A stretch of 64,000 nt of DNA from Halocaridina rubra (taxonomy: Eukaryota > Arthropoda > Malacostraca > Decapoda > Atyidae): NCBI GenBank assembly GCA_037179515.1, contig JAXCGZ010011579.1, positions 32,091-96,090 on the forward strand. Direction: 5' to 3'. Positions 28,301 through 39,147 of the stretch are shown piece after piece. A program made the position numbers and the translations under genes. Under the pieces are notes generated by a model. That model did not search any database, was not told the origin of the DNA, and saw nothing but the letters and a program-made list of their open reading frames with translations. Numbering within the stretch: position 1 is the first letter of the stretch; every line of letters starts with the position of its first letter.

Positions 28301-31300
28301 TGGAGGTGGAGCATGATGATGTAACAGAGCTGCTTGAATCTCATGGAAAGGAGTTATCTGCTGAGGACCTCATTCTACTGGAGAAGCAGATGGTTGAAGA
28401 GGAGAAAGAATATTAAACCCAGAGCCCAAGAGATTACAAGCAGGGTATTGGAAGAATCTTTTGCCCTGATAGAGGAAGGGTTGGCAAAGCTTGAGGCTCA
28501 GGACCCCAACACTGCCAGGTACATTAAGGTTGCCAGAGTGATCACTGATTCCCTACGGTGTTACAAGGAAATATATGAGGAGAAGAGGGGATCCTTCTTG
28601 ACTCACGTTGACCAAGTCTTCGTGAAAGTAGAGCCCTACCAACATATCCTGTACCCTCTACCTCAGGTGCCTGTATAGACTCACCTGCCCCATTATCTCC
28701 AGCATCTGCTGCAGATTCTCTTGCCTTTCCAGCTTCCTCCTCCTTATAGGCCTGTCTGACTCTCCCTTGCAATGCCTCTTCCAGGTAAGCAATACTGTGT
28801 TGTGTACTATTACTATTTTTTTTGTCTCACATACATATACACTTGCCTCATTCCCCCTTGTAAGGGGGTGGCTGAGCCAAGAAACGCGCATTCACCACGA
28901 TCCACATATACCTCAACCACTCTCCCCCCCCTTCCACCCTGCTTGGGTCACCCACAAAGTAGGCAGACAAGGATATTCTACAATGAGGCCCGACAGCCGC
29001 AGCTGCTTTACCTCCACCGATTCATCGAATGGCAGCTCCCTTCACATCCGTCCTTCGCAGTTCACCGAGCTAGTAGGTGCAAGAAATCCCTTTGGGTCAC
29101 ATCATATATGCACAATCTTTCTCCACTCATTCCTATCTCTTGCACGCTCTCTTCCCAGTTCCACTGACATTCCACGTGCATTCAGTGCTCTTTTCACGCC
29201 ATCCATCCATCTCATTCTAGATCTCTCTCTTGACCTAACTCCAATCTTTTCTGCACTCCTCACTCTCTTCACTATTCGTTCATCACTCATCCTTTCCATG
29301 TGTCCAAACCAACTTAGCACTCTCTGATCTAATCTATGCTACAGCTTCATTTCAACACATGTTCTCTGCCTGATATCCGTATTTCTTACTCTGTTTATTC
29401 TAGATACACCAATCATACCTCTCAAACACCTCATCTCCATTACATTCAACTTTTTCCTTTCATCCTCTCTTGCATTCCAAGTCTCTGCTCTATGCAATTC
29501 TGTTGCCACAATCACACCTTCATATATCCTGCTCTTTGCATTCATTCCCAAATATCTATGTCTCATTACATTTTTCAACCCACCTAGACATTTAGTTGCT
29601 TCCTTCACTCTGTGATTTACCTCTACATCCACTGGTCCACTCCTTGATACATGCGACCCCAGATACTTAAAACTCTCAGCTTCTTCATGCAACTCCTCAT
29701 TCACTCCTACATTCAATCTGGCAACATTAACACTCCTCATGCATCTCATGACTTTACTTTTACCAATATTCACCGTCATCTTCCTTCTTTCACACACACT
29801 AATAAACTCAGTTACTATATGATTCAATTCATTCTCAGTGTAAGCCACCAGTACAGTAGTACAGTATCATCCGCAAATAGCAACTGATTCAATTTCCACA
29901 ACCTTCCATCCTCACGCACTAGTTCCAAGCCTCTGTCTAATACTCTTTCAGTTACTTCCCTTACCACTCTATCCGTATACACATTAAACAACCATGGCGA
30001 CATTACGTAACCCTATATTCACCTCAAACCAATCACTCATGCCATTCCCAACTCTGACGCATGCTCTACTATTCATGTAAAAACTCTTCACAGCAGTCAA
30101 CAAACTTCCACTTATTCCATACAGTTGTAACACCCTCCACAACCCATCTCTGTCTACCCTGTCATACGCTTTCTCTAAATCCATAAAACCCCAAGAAGTG
30201 TCCCTACCTTTCTCCAAGAACCTCTCACACACCTGTCTTACCACAAACACCTGATCCACACATCCTCTTTCTCTCCTGAACTCACACTGTTCTTCCCCAG
30301 TCAATCTCTCAGTACCTTTCCTAATTCTCACGAGTAACACTCTTTCATATAACTTACCAACTACCCTCAACAAACTAATTCCCCTAAAACTACTACACTC
30401 ATACTTATCTCCCTTCCCTTTATAAAGTGGAACTACACATGCACTCCTCCAATCAACTGGGACCCTCCCTTTCCTGAAATACATTCAGCAACCTAACTAT
30501 CCATTCTACTAATGCCTCCCCACCTTTTGACAAGCACTCAGCATGACACCCATCAATCCCTGGTGCTTTACCTGATTTTGTTGCTCTCACTGCCAAACAT
30601 ACTTCCTCTTTTGTTTTATCTCTGTCATTCTCATCTTCTAACATTGGCATTCTCCATTCGTTTCCTACAGCCACAATCTCTGCGTCTGTATCATCTGACT
30701 AATTTAGCAGGTTTTTTAAATATTCAGTTCATCTCTCTCTCACCTTTATTTCATCCACTAGCAATTGCCCATCTGCTCCTTTCACCCTCTCCTCCCTACA
30801 GCATTCACCTTTCCTCACTCTTTTCACTTCCTTCCAAAACATCTTTTTATTCCTTTCAAAATTCACAGACAAGCATCTGCCCCACCTTACATCCACTTCT
30901 CTCTTTGTGTCCCTCACCACGAGCTTCGCTAACCTCCTCTTTGCACAATACCTCTCATACGTCTCTACTTAACCTACTGCAACCATACCTCATAAGCCCG
31001 CTTCTTTTCAGCCACTACTGCACGCACCTGCTCATTTCACCATTTACTACCTTTCCTTATACTTTCACCAGTCAGTCTCCTTCCACATACTGCTTTGGCA
31101 CACTTCATAACTTCCTCATTGATACAGCCCCATTCTTCTTCCAATCCCTCCTTCACTTTCTCTTTCACTACATTCCACACATTTCTCACACTAGCCTTAT
31201 ATGCACAGTCTGTCTCTTTCTTATACGATTCATTCACTTTTAACACCTCTCTTCTTCACTCGCCTCTCCTCCCCTCCACTTTTCTCTCACTCTCACTATA

Positions 31301-34300
31301 CTTTCCACTAAATAATGATCAGATTTCTACCACTAGCTCCTTTCAGTACATTCACATCCCATACTCTTCCAATCACCCTCCTGTTGACCACAACTTAATC
31401 TGTTAATGCTCTGTCAACTACTCTTCCAATATCCACTCTGACCCATGTATACTTGTGCATGTCCTTCTTTTTATATACAGTATTAGCAATCAACATCTCT
31501 CTCAATACACATTTCTATGATTTTCTCTCCACTCTCATTCTTGCCAGGTGCTCCATACTTCCCAATTACACCATCCATTGGTTCAGTCAATACTCTTAGC
31601 ATTCAAAGCTCCCATCAACACCACATTCACTTTCAATCCCAAGTCTTCCACACAGTCGTTCAATTTCATTAAAATGTCTTCTCTTTATTCCTCACTTCTT
31701 TCACTGCCAGGGCCATATGCGCTCGCAAAGCCCAAGCCTCGCATCCCATCCTCATTTTAACCACTATTATTTGGGACGATACTTCCTTCCATTCCACCAC
31801 ACACTTTCTCATCTCTTCACTTACTAACAGAACCACTCCCTCTCATCCTCTCCCCCTCTCAACTCCAGACACCCTACCTACCACTCTCCCAAATGTCACT
31901 TCACCATTCCCTTTTATCTAAGTTTCGATCAATGCAAGCACATGTATCGTTCTCTCCACAAACGTACTCCCTATCACTTCCCTCTTACTTTCATTTACAC
32001 CACAACCACGCACATTCAAAGACCCAATTATTAGGGTTCTGGCTAAATCTCTAATGCCAGAATATCCCCACATCTCTTAGCTATTTGTAGGAAGTAAAAA
32101 ATACAGAGGAGGGGATTCCTAGGCCCTCCGCGCCGCCCCATTTAGTCGACTTTTACAACACGGAGGGAATATTCTTCACCCCCCCATCTTAGATTACACA
32201 AATAAAGGTAAGCAATACTTTACAGTGTACTTTTACTATTTTTATGTCTTAGATTAAGGACATAGATTATTTTTTTGCTTTTGAGTACAGGGGTATTTAT
32301 TTTTAACATATATGGGGGACCTAGATTAGAATGAAGGTGTTTTCCGAATCACAATGAAATCCATGTTGCGACAGCTGTCAGGAATGGAATCCTGTCGTAA
32401 ATTTGGGACCCCCTGTACTTAGACTCCTGTATTTATTTCATGGTGGTATTAATGAGTCCATTTCTTTTAAATATTGTAATGCTACATCATACAGAAAGTA
32501 TGTATCTTTTCAGGTTGCATGGGTCTATTTTTATTAACAGTGTATTGCTATGGCATGCTGAATTTACCTGGTTGGTCACCATAAGAAAATGATTTAGGTA
32601 TCTGCTTCTTTACTTTAGAGTTTTATGGGTAGTATGATGTAAAAGTTTTTTTGTGCATCATTTACATTTATCAATGTGTTACAGGTGGTGATGCCTGTCA
32701 AAATGGACAACATGCTCGTTCAACTCGAATCAACATGATTTGTAACGATCAAAATTTTGAACCACTGATGACAGAAATTACCGACAACTGTGAATTCATC
32801 ATTGATTGGCCTAATCCAGCTGCATGCCCACGATACGTTGCAACCGGAAGTGACTGCAAAGTAACAGACCCCCTCTATGGCAATGTTTTTGATTTACAGC
32901 CCTTGAGAGGTTCAAAGGATTACAATATTTCTGATGGAATACATACGTATTCCATAAATATATGTGGGCCATTAGTATCTATGTGTAACAAAGAATCAAA
33001 GGTCTCAGGTGTTTGTCAGGTGAAAGACCTTGAGGAATTCAGTGGCGGTAAGGCCTCATCAGAGATAACTTTTAACGATGGGACTTTGGTCATGAAATTT
33101 GAAAATGGCTCTGAAGGCTGTGAAGGGAATAACACTAGATCTTCTGTCATCATCTTCATGTGTGATCACGATGAAAGTGGGTATGACGGACCTGTGTTTA
33201 TCCAGGAAGATGACTTTTGCACTTACCACTTCATATGGCGAACAAGGCTAGCATGCCCCCCATACCAAGTTGTTGATTGTAGTTACATATCTGTCAATGG
33301 GACTGAATACAATCTTAGTGAGCTCTCATCGTCTGTTATGAATGAAGAATACTATTCATCAGACCATTCCAAAAAGTATATTTTAAATGTTTGCAGATCA
33401 GTTGTACATGGTAAAGCCAGTAGATGTCCTTATGAGGCAGCTGCTTGCATTGTTGATCTTAAACATAGAAATGAATCGGTGAGTATTGGAGAAGTTCAAG
33501 GTGGGCCTTATATTGAGAATGACATACTGAAGCTGAAATATGTAAGAGGAGCACCATGCAAACAGAATGAATCCATTTTAACTGAAACAATTATTGAGTT
33601 TAAATGTGATCCCAATGCATATTATCCTTATCCCCAACTCATTACAGAGGAAAATTGCAAATATATATTTGAATGGTCTACTGGTATTGCGTGTCCAGTA
33701 GAATACCCTAAAGGCACAACAACTGGCATAAGTAGTGGAGAAGGTTGCAGAGTCAAAAATCCCAAGACAAATTATGTTTTTGATCTCGGTCCTCTGAAAT
33801 TAAATGGTGGGTATAATGTCAGCAATGATTGTAACCTGCATCTAGTCCTCAATGTGTGTGATGAAGTTGGTAAAAAAAAATGTAAGAGTGATGGTGTTGG
33901 ATCTTGCATTTATACCCAAAATGACACGGCTCTCATTAATGCAGGTATGGCAAACTCTGACCTGCATTTCCTGCCAGGTTTTTTGTTCCTTCACTATAGT
34001 GGAGGTGACTCATGTCATAATGGCTTGAATAGGGCAACTTTGATCAATTTTATTTGTGGAGCTGAAGGCTCCAAAGAAGGACCAGTTTTAATTCATGATG
34101 ATTTAGACCACTGTACTTACCATATCAATTGGAATACAGAACTCGCCTGCGAGCGGAGGATATCCTGCTTCGCCAATACTTGGGAAAGACGCATAGATCT
34201 TTCTCCTCTCATTAGAACTACAGGAAACTATGAAGCTCTTAACCCAAAGAACCCAAAACAGAGGTTTTATTTGAATGTGTGCCGGCCTCTTAATGATATC

Positions 34301-35922
34301 ACTGGACTTTTGTGTCATCCAGGTTCAGCAGCGTGTCTTGCAGATTCTTCATCTATATCTTCACCTCTGAATCTTGGCCATCCTACAGTTACTCCTGTCA
34401 GTACCTATGAGGATGGAGTACATTTGATGTATACTGCAGGATCTGTTTGTCCATCCGATCCTAATATTCCAGTCACCTCCAGAATAATCTTCGTATGTGA
34501 TAAAAGTGCTGGCAAAGTAAGTTTTTTGGATCTTGTAAAGATGAGTAACCCTCAAGCTAACCTGACTTAACCTGATTTAACCTAACCTGACGTAACTTTA
34601 CCCAGCCCAGCCCAATCTAACCCAACCCAATTCAACCCATCTAATCTAAACTAAGCTAATAATCTAGTCTAACTTGGCAAATTAGGGGTTATCTTTACAT
34701 GAGATTCTTGTAGTGACAAGTATATTACTGTATGCCTCTTCTACTTCAGATATGAAGTGTGATTAGGTATAAAAAATGAAAAGTTTACAGTATATTTTTT
34801 TTTATTAATAGATGCCAGTTTATATTGGATTACATAATTAGTCTGGCAAAGTAAACTGTGCATGATTACAATAAAATCTGATGTGTAGTTACAATGTTAA
34901 CTTTTTTATTTCTTCTGGATATGAAAATATTTGTTGTTTCTATATACTTTTATTGATATTTATGTTAGTTTTAATATTGTTTTCATTCATGTTATCTCCA
35001 GGGAAGTCCAGTGTTCCAGAATGTCACACATGATTGCCAGTATATTTTCCAATGGAACACTTCGATCGTGTGTGAATACACTGAAGAAAAGCCGGATTCT
35101 GGCCCAGTGTGCCAAATTAAATATGAAGCAGCCAAGGCTAATGTAGACCTGAAACCCTTACAAAGGGCTGATGGTTACCTGGTTCCGTATGGTGGCAAAA
35201 CATATAGGATCAATGTATGTGGATCTGCCTGCCAGGATGACTCTGGTGTTTGTACTCTGGACGGAGATAGCTATGGCTTAAGTAGGAAATCTGAACTGAA
35301 ATGGGAGTATGACAGACTAACACTAAAATTGACATACTATGAAGGCAGCGATTGCATGGCCGCCCTATCACAAAAGAAGACTTCTGCTATCTATTTCAAA
35401 TGTGATATGAATGCAGGATTTGGTGTACCTGTGCCTGATGACATTATGCGAGATATTGAATGCATGGCTATATTCCACTGGAAAACTAATGTCACTTGTA
35501 TAGAAGGCATTTATAATACAGACAGTATTCCTAGTAACAGACCTTCGAAAACTATACCAGTTGATGAAAACCAACCTTCAAAGCCTATATCAGATGATAA
35601 ACACCAGAATGGAGCAAGTCAGGATACGTCTAACACAATGGAAAATGATGCTACAACAAATAAACAGACAAGGAACGAATCTCAATACTCTACAGTGTCG
35701 ACAGTCGTGGCTACTGTGCTCGTCTTGACAGGAATCATATTTGTTGTAGTTTTGTTACTATTCAAGTCACGAAGGGGACAACGCATTATGAACTCCACTC
35801 GAAGGCTCTTCGGAATTCATGGGTATAATAATCCTCGACGACAAGCAGAAAATTCCACGCTTTTGGGTTCCACCACTAGAGTGTTTAGAGTTGATGATAG
35901 CGATGATGATCTAATTGGCTAG
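21255..35922 (+). CDS. IGF2R: Cation-independent mannose-6-phosphate receptor-like (IGF2R/LERP family), 4 exons, 1328 aa
   Basis: Type I membrane receptor that in the known family carries lysosomal enzymes from Golgi to endosomes. Coding exons: 21255-22310, 25657-25834, 32685-34516, 35002-35922. All have GT-AG boundaries with phases 0, 1, 0 and join into 1329 codons including TAG. A signal peptide (residues 1 to about 24) is followed by eight CIMR/MRH repeats, approximately 30-177, 189-313, 320-459, 469-602, 610-755, 765-897, 906-1046 and 1058-1187. Each has the NxCG and CxYxFxW-type cysteine pattern. Repeat 4 keeps Gln523, Arg563, Glu586 and Tyr592, the four sugar-contact residues; repeat 3 has Gln380, Arg423, Glu442 but Phe449. 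A Ser/Thr/Asn-rich stalk, a transmembrane helix (about 1257-1276) and a 52-residue tail ending DDSDDDLIG follow. Vertebrate receptors have 15 repeats and Drosophila LERP five, so eight is intermediate. The ATG has A at -3. Confidence 0.93.
22405..22555 (+). mobile_element. tRNA-derived SINE (intron 1)
   Basis: The tRNA-like head AGTACAGTAGTTAGAGCACTC (A box type) is followed by the family body GTTAGGAAGGGCATCC and a CAGCTCTGACC-like end. It belongs to a family with copies at 22961, 24352, 40861, 46908 and 49862. Confidence 0.65.
22961..23104 (-). mobile_element. tRNA-derived SINE (intron 1)
   Basis: The + strand carries GATGCCCTTCCTAA, then TGACTACTGCGCTACC, the reverse of the SINE body and tRNA head. 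Confidence 0.65.
23105..24351 (+). other. Intron 1 interior
   Basis: No gene or recognisable repeat seen; AT-rich unique-looking intron sequence. Confidence 0.5.
24352..24500 (-). mobile_element. tRNA-derived SINE (intron 1)
   Basis: GGATACCCTTCCTGTGCCCC and CGAGTATTCTGGCCAATACACC are the diverged body and head in reverse orientation. Confidence 0.6.
24765..24890 (-). mobile_element. SINE fragment with internal deletion (intron 1)
   Basis: The head GACTCCTGAGTCGAGCATTC is present but most of the GATGCCCTTCC body is missing. Confidence 0.5.
25000..25195 (+). mobile_element. SINE-like fragment (intron 1)
   Basis: GGTGGTAGAAAGGGTATCC and AGCTTTAACCTGCCTGTG resemble the SINE 3' half. A TCATCCCCCTTACAAAGGAGG block before it resembles the end of LINE-B. 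Confidence 0.4.
25657..25834 (+). CDS. IGF2R: Receptor exon 2 (middle of repeat 3)
   Basis: Acceptor CCCCTTCAACAG|TTTGAG at 25655-25656, donor ACAG|GTAAGA at 25835; 59 codons plus one base. It encodes YYVNICGEV ... GACQ, with the candidate sugar-binding Gln380. The join to exon 1 restores the DEFR-FEYYVNICG block. Confidence 0.92.
26264..26413 (+). mobile_element. Small MITE with GATCTTGTAAAGA ends, copy 1 (intron 2)
   Basis: The ends ATCTTGTAAAGATG and CTTTACAAGATC are inverted copies of each other. The interior has GTATAGTTAAATAAACCC and a degenerate GGTTAAGTTTAGTTAGG. Other copies: 34529-34706, 38245-38365, 39148-39298. Confidence 0.7.
27030..28678 (+). pseudogene. Tigger-B transposase pseudogene
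   Basis: CENP-B/jerky-like DDE transposase broken by many stops and shifts. The N-terminal helix-turn-helix begins MSPKCRS ... KRKPITMEIKIEIV (27030 on). Catalytic blocks survive in different frames: FNLDESG at about 27567, LVLDNAPGHP at about 27898 and QPMDQWV at about 28003, so all three Asp codons remain. The C-terminal acidic region runs to about 28678. Similar in layout to the Tigger-A transposase at 53355-55121 but clearly diverged. Confidence 0.75.
28823..32205 (-). mobile_element. LINE-B: RTE/R-type non-LTR retrotransposon inside Tigger-B
   Basis: About 3.4 kb on the minus strand. Right to left: an endonuclease region with many stops (about 32050-31240, starting SLNVRGCGVNESKREV), a linker (30920-30729), RT (30674-29984: SGKAPGIDG, RGISLLRVVGKLYERVL, MDLEKAYDRVDRDGLW), FADDT at 29877-29866 followed by a small insertion that shifts the frame, then the thumb and C-terminus (29848-29339 and 29320-29102: WFGHMERM, DRNEWR). 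It is flanked by about 40-bp imperfect duplications, both starting AGGTAAGCAATACT (28783 and 32206). Both belong to the Tigger-B sequence and show where it inserted. Confidence 0.8.
29102..30674 (-). pseudogene. LINE-B reverse transcriptase, fragmented
   Basis: RT coding parts: 30674-30453, 30484-29984, 29848-29339, 29320-29102. The catalytic FADD box is intact, but at least three frameshifts or stops separate the segments (near 30480, 29985, 29855 and 29335), so no full enzyme can be made. Confidence 0.8.
32685..34516 (+). CDS. IGF2R: Receptor exon 3 (repeats 3 end to 7)
   Basis: Acceptor TGTGTTACAG|GTGGTG; the first two bases complete a Gly codon. The large 1832-bp exon holds repeats 4, 5, 6 and most of 7 without internal introns. 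Donor GGCAAA|GTAAGT at 34517. Repeat 4 contains the complete Gln/Arg/Glu/Tyr set (codons at about 33017, 33137, 33206, 33224). Confidence 0.93.
34529..34706 (+). mobile_element. Small MITE copy 2 (intron 3)
   Basis: The left end GATCTTGTAAAGATG starts 12 bp after the exon 3 donor. The interior is a degenerate CCTAA-like array (TTAACCTAACCTGACGTAAC and similar, about 34557-34675). The right end TCTTTACATGAGATTC is degraded. It makes up over a third of the 485-bp intron. Confidence 0.65.
35002..35922 (+). CDS. IGF2R: Receptor exon 4 (repeat 7 end, repeat 8, membrane helix, tail)
   Basis: Acceptor GTTATCTCCAG|GGAAGT. 306 codons plus TAG. Repeat 8 lacks all four sugar-contact residues. Helix VVATVLVLTGIIFVVVLLLF, stop-transfer KSRRGQR, tail end VDDSDDDLIG. 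Confidence 0.93.
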   Translation, partial: GSPVFQNVTHDCQYIFQWNTSIVCEYTEEKPDSGPVCQIKYEAAKANVDLKPLQRADGYLVPYGGKTYRINVCGSACQDDSGVCTLDGDSYGLSRKSELKWEYDRLTLKLTYYEGSDCMAALSQKKTSAIYFKCDMNAGFGVPVPDDIMRDIECMAIFHWKTNVTCIEGIYNTDSIPSNRPSKTIPVDENQPSKPISDDKHQNGASQDTSNTMENDATTNKQTRNESQYSTVSTVVATVLVLTGIIFVVVLLLFKSRRGQRIMNSTRRLFGIHGYNNPRRQAENSTLLGSTTRVFRVDDSDDDLIG

Positions 35923-36610
35923 GGAATTAGTAACTTCAGACAACTACTTCCTGATTATCATCGTAGTTAATGATTTTTTATACAGTACTGATGTAATATT
36001 TTTAAAACACCTCAGTGACTTGTAAGTTATAGCATCATAGTAAAATTTTTCATAATTTAATGAATTTTTGAAACACTGTAGTGACTTGAAAATATATCAG
36101 GAAGTGGGTGTTTTGCATGGCTAATATTGCTTCTAGAAATTAAATTACTGTAAAGTTGATGTAGATTTGCGTGACGTATTGTATGAGGATGAATATTAAT
36201 ACCTTATCCTCAAAAGAGCATTGGATAGAATATACGCATTAATCAGGAAATTTTCTCAGTGGCATTGTACAGTATTGTGTGCTTGGACTCCTTACTAAAC
36301 CTGTCTTTCATACCTGTTGTAAAGAAACTTATGCTAAAACCAGAAACTGGAAATTCATTGGAGAACCTCAGATGATATTTGACCCTACTCTCAATAATGT
36401 CTCTTGAAATACGTGATATATATCTTTGCTGTTTAGGAATTTATATAGTCATTTATAAGGTACAGAGTTTATTGAACTTTAAATACATGAGTAACAAGGA
36501 ATTTGAAAGTATTTAGACACATTCAATGAAAACAAAACAGTGGATGTGGTTATTATTTAAGGTAATTAGAAGGGATACAATTCACAATTTTTCCTTACCT
36601 GAATAAAACT
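35923..36610 (+). other. Likely 3' UTR of the receptor gene
   Basis: The first AATAAA on this strand after the stop is at 36602-36607, about 680 nt downstream. An ATTAAA occurs near 36139. The actual cleavage site is unknown. Confidence 0.4.
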
Positions 36611-38244
36611 TTGACCACAAAATAACAAAGTAAAGAGGTAAGGGTTGGGTGGTATAGGGTGAGATTCCGAATGTTAAACTTTGCCTTTGTGAACTAGCTT
36701 TTACTGCAAGAAAAAGTAAATTAAAACTTGTCAGGGCATATGGTAGATCATCATCAGTACTGAGGCTTTGCAGTTTGTACTCGCATTTTCCCAATTTTAT
36801 GGAATTGAAGCAAGAATTTTCCAGTATATTTCAACCAGCAATTAAAAACATACTTGCATGTGGAACTACACTGTTTTTAAGACATGTTTTGGGCGGTACT
36901 CTAATTTTGTTGGCTATTATATAATGGGATTATCCTATAATCACATAACAAAACATACACAAAATGACAGTACAGTTTTCTTTCATCTTATGGAATTTTA
37001 AATAGAATGGTTTTGAATGTACGCAGGTAGAAAACATTGTCAAATATATATATATATATACAGAAAATTTTTCCATTAGAAAAATTACATAATTACAAGT
37101 GTACTAATTTTACATAAATTTGAAATTTATTAGATACAGTACAGTAATTCAGGCATAATTTAATGTATATAGAAGGTTGATAATAGACTATATGCAAAGC
37201 AAAGAATATTTTCTGTAAGGATATTGAAAGCAGGTAAATTTTCACTTACACGGGGAGTAGTGACACCAGTTGACAGCATAATATGAGGGACACTGTATGT
37301 ATTATCGTATATTTTTTCCTGCATTGCACTTCAGATATTACTGTTATACTGACTAGTGTCCCCCCTTTTTTTTATTTACATATCATTGTGTTCTGTGATA
37401 TATGCACTTGCTCTTCTAGTGTTTTCGAAAGCTTTGGTTGCATGTATTAATTTCTTATATAGGAGTAATGGTTTTAGGAAAATTGCTCTCTGACTATTGC
37501 CCTCTGGGCAACTCCCCAAGATATTTACTTATTTTTAAAGTCATATCTCTTAAGTCAAAACGATCTACAGTGTAAACTCTTATCAAATCTAAGCTTGCCT
37601 ATATCTTATTATTGGATCATTTTCCTTTGAGAATCAGTGGGACAATTATATCTATGGCACAATTGTCGGGGGCAGTTATTCTGGGGGCTCTTATACCAGG
37701 AGTCAAATTATGTTGAAAATTATCCAAGAGATGAATAATTGACTCCTCTATCCTTGGTAAGTTATTCAGTTTCTTCTGCATGATATGAGGCATTCTTGCA
37801 TGATATGTTCTTCGGCTGTGCATGTATTTTTAAGTTACAGGAAAATGTGCTCAAATCGACAACTAAACCCATCAAATTATATATGTAGTGTATGCTTTTC
37901 GTCTGCAGATATAGTTTTTTCAGTATATTTAGTATTTGTAACCTTGCTTTACATTATAGAGAAGCTGATAATTTTCCATGAATGGTGTGTCATTGGTGTG
38001 TATATAATAACTAATTATTTGAAAATCCAGAATATGGACGACTTTGCAAAATCCTTTATAAAGTTAAGTAATTATGAAGATTTGTCATTAATTACCTGAG
38101 CTGGGTGTTCATTACTTTAAATATCTATCCTCATTAATAATGTATTTTTAATTTTATGAAAATCATGTGTTCAGGATGCACTCTTGTCTCATAGAAAATT
38201 ACCAGCAAAACAGTACTTAAGCTTGTCTTTTGACCAATTTTTTT
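36611..38244. other. Intergenic, no gene seen
   Basis: AT-rich sequence with a short TA tract (37043-37061). No supported coding region or known repeat. Confidence 0.5.
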
Positions 38245-38365
38245 GATCTTGTAAAGATGATTAACCCGAAAACCCCATGTAAAGTTAAATAACTCGTGAA
38301 TTGTTAGATTAAGTTAGGTTAGATTAGTTGATTAACGATGTAAAGTTACCTCTCTTTACAAGATC
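38245..38365 (+). mobile_element. Small MITE copy 3
   Basis: GATCTTGTAAAGATG at 38245-38259 and TCTTTACAAGATC at 38353-38365, 121 bp. The interior has CATGTAAAGTTAAATAAC and TAAGTTAGGTTAGATTAG. Confidence 0.75.
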
Positions 38366-39147
38366 CCACTTTTTAAGTTCTATTCTCTCTTGATAAATAT
38401 TTGTGTACTTAGTTTTTTATTTTGTTATTTTGCAATTTATTATGTTATCCTAAATTTAAAAGTTAAAACCGCGTACAGTATATGTACTGCTAAATACCAA
38501 AATTGCTTACCAGAATTTTTTTTGAAGCAGCATGTTTAATATCAAGACTTTCAAGGTACAGTATATTAACCCAGAATTTTTCCTTGCAGAAGCATGTATC
38601 ATATCAAGACTTTGACTTAAGTTTTAGCCAGTATATTTTCTTGAAAAGACATGTTATGTTTCAAGAGTCACTTAATGGTTACAGTATTTGAGATTCTTTT
38701 TGTTTTATATTTGATGATCCCTTACATAATTTTCTGCTTTGTTTTGTTTTTTGGTGTCACAGAGCCTATTTTCTCATTGCAATTGCTAGACACATCGAAT
38801 TGTAAAAAAAAAATGAAAAATTTAGCATGTTTTTTTAGTTTAGCACAAAACCATTAGAATAGGTCCATTATAAATCCTCTATAATACAGTTTTTAGTTTG
38901 CTGTGAGTAATATTTGGTCTTTGTCATTTTTTTTATTCTAGTACTACAACTCTGCTCTTGGATGATGTGTCCTAAGTTCCAGCAAGTCCTTCCCACCTAA
39001 AGTGGATTTCCTTCTGTTGGTAATGTTATTTTTTATTGTAATGTTGAGTGCATGAGGTCTGCCATACCTTCCTTATATACTTTGAAGAATACATCTATGG
39101 ATATTTGTCATCGCCATCATATAGGTTGATTTACAGAGATCTTATAG
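38366..39147. other. Intergenic, no gene seen
   Basis: AT-rich. The phrase AGCATGT(T/A)...ATATCAAGACTTT recurs with about 65-bp spacing (38527-38660), a weak three-copy tandem repeat. Nothing else is recognised. Confidence 0.45.

Larger units (their letters stand above)
26433..32415 (+). mobile_element. Tigger-B (pogo-like DNA transposon), interrupted by LINE-B
   Basis: The right terminus GGGACCCCCTG is followed by TA (32416-32417). A degraded left terminus lies at about 26433 (ATCCCCAACTTA, compare CAGGGGGTCCTCGG at 51553). Its 5' region matches 51553-51990. Between them lie a broken DDD transposase and an inserted - strand LINE. Removing the LINE leaves about 2.6 kb, a usual Tigger length. 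It lies inside receptor intron 2 in the sense orientation. Confidence 0.75.

Noticed and set aside
28767..29327. 186-codon open frame on the + strand
   Set aside because: Antisense of the LINE-B C-terminus; shadow frame.
30512..31243. 243-codon open frame on the + strand
   Set aside because: Antisense of the LINE-B endonuclease/linker region; low-complexity Ser/Leu/His composition and no family match.
34557..34675. True interstitial telomere array (CCTAA)n
   Set aside because: The units are too irregular (CTGACTTAACCTGATTTAACC type) and lie within a MITE copy; kept only as telomere-like sequence.
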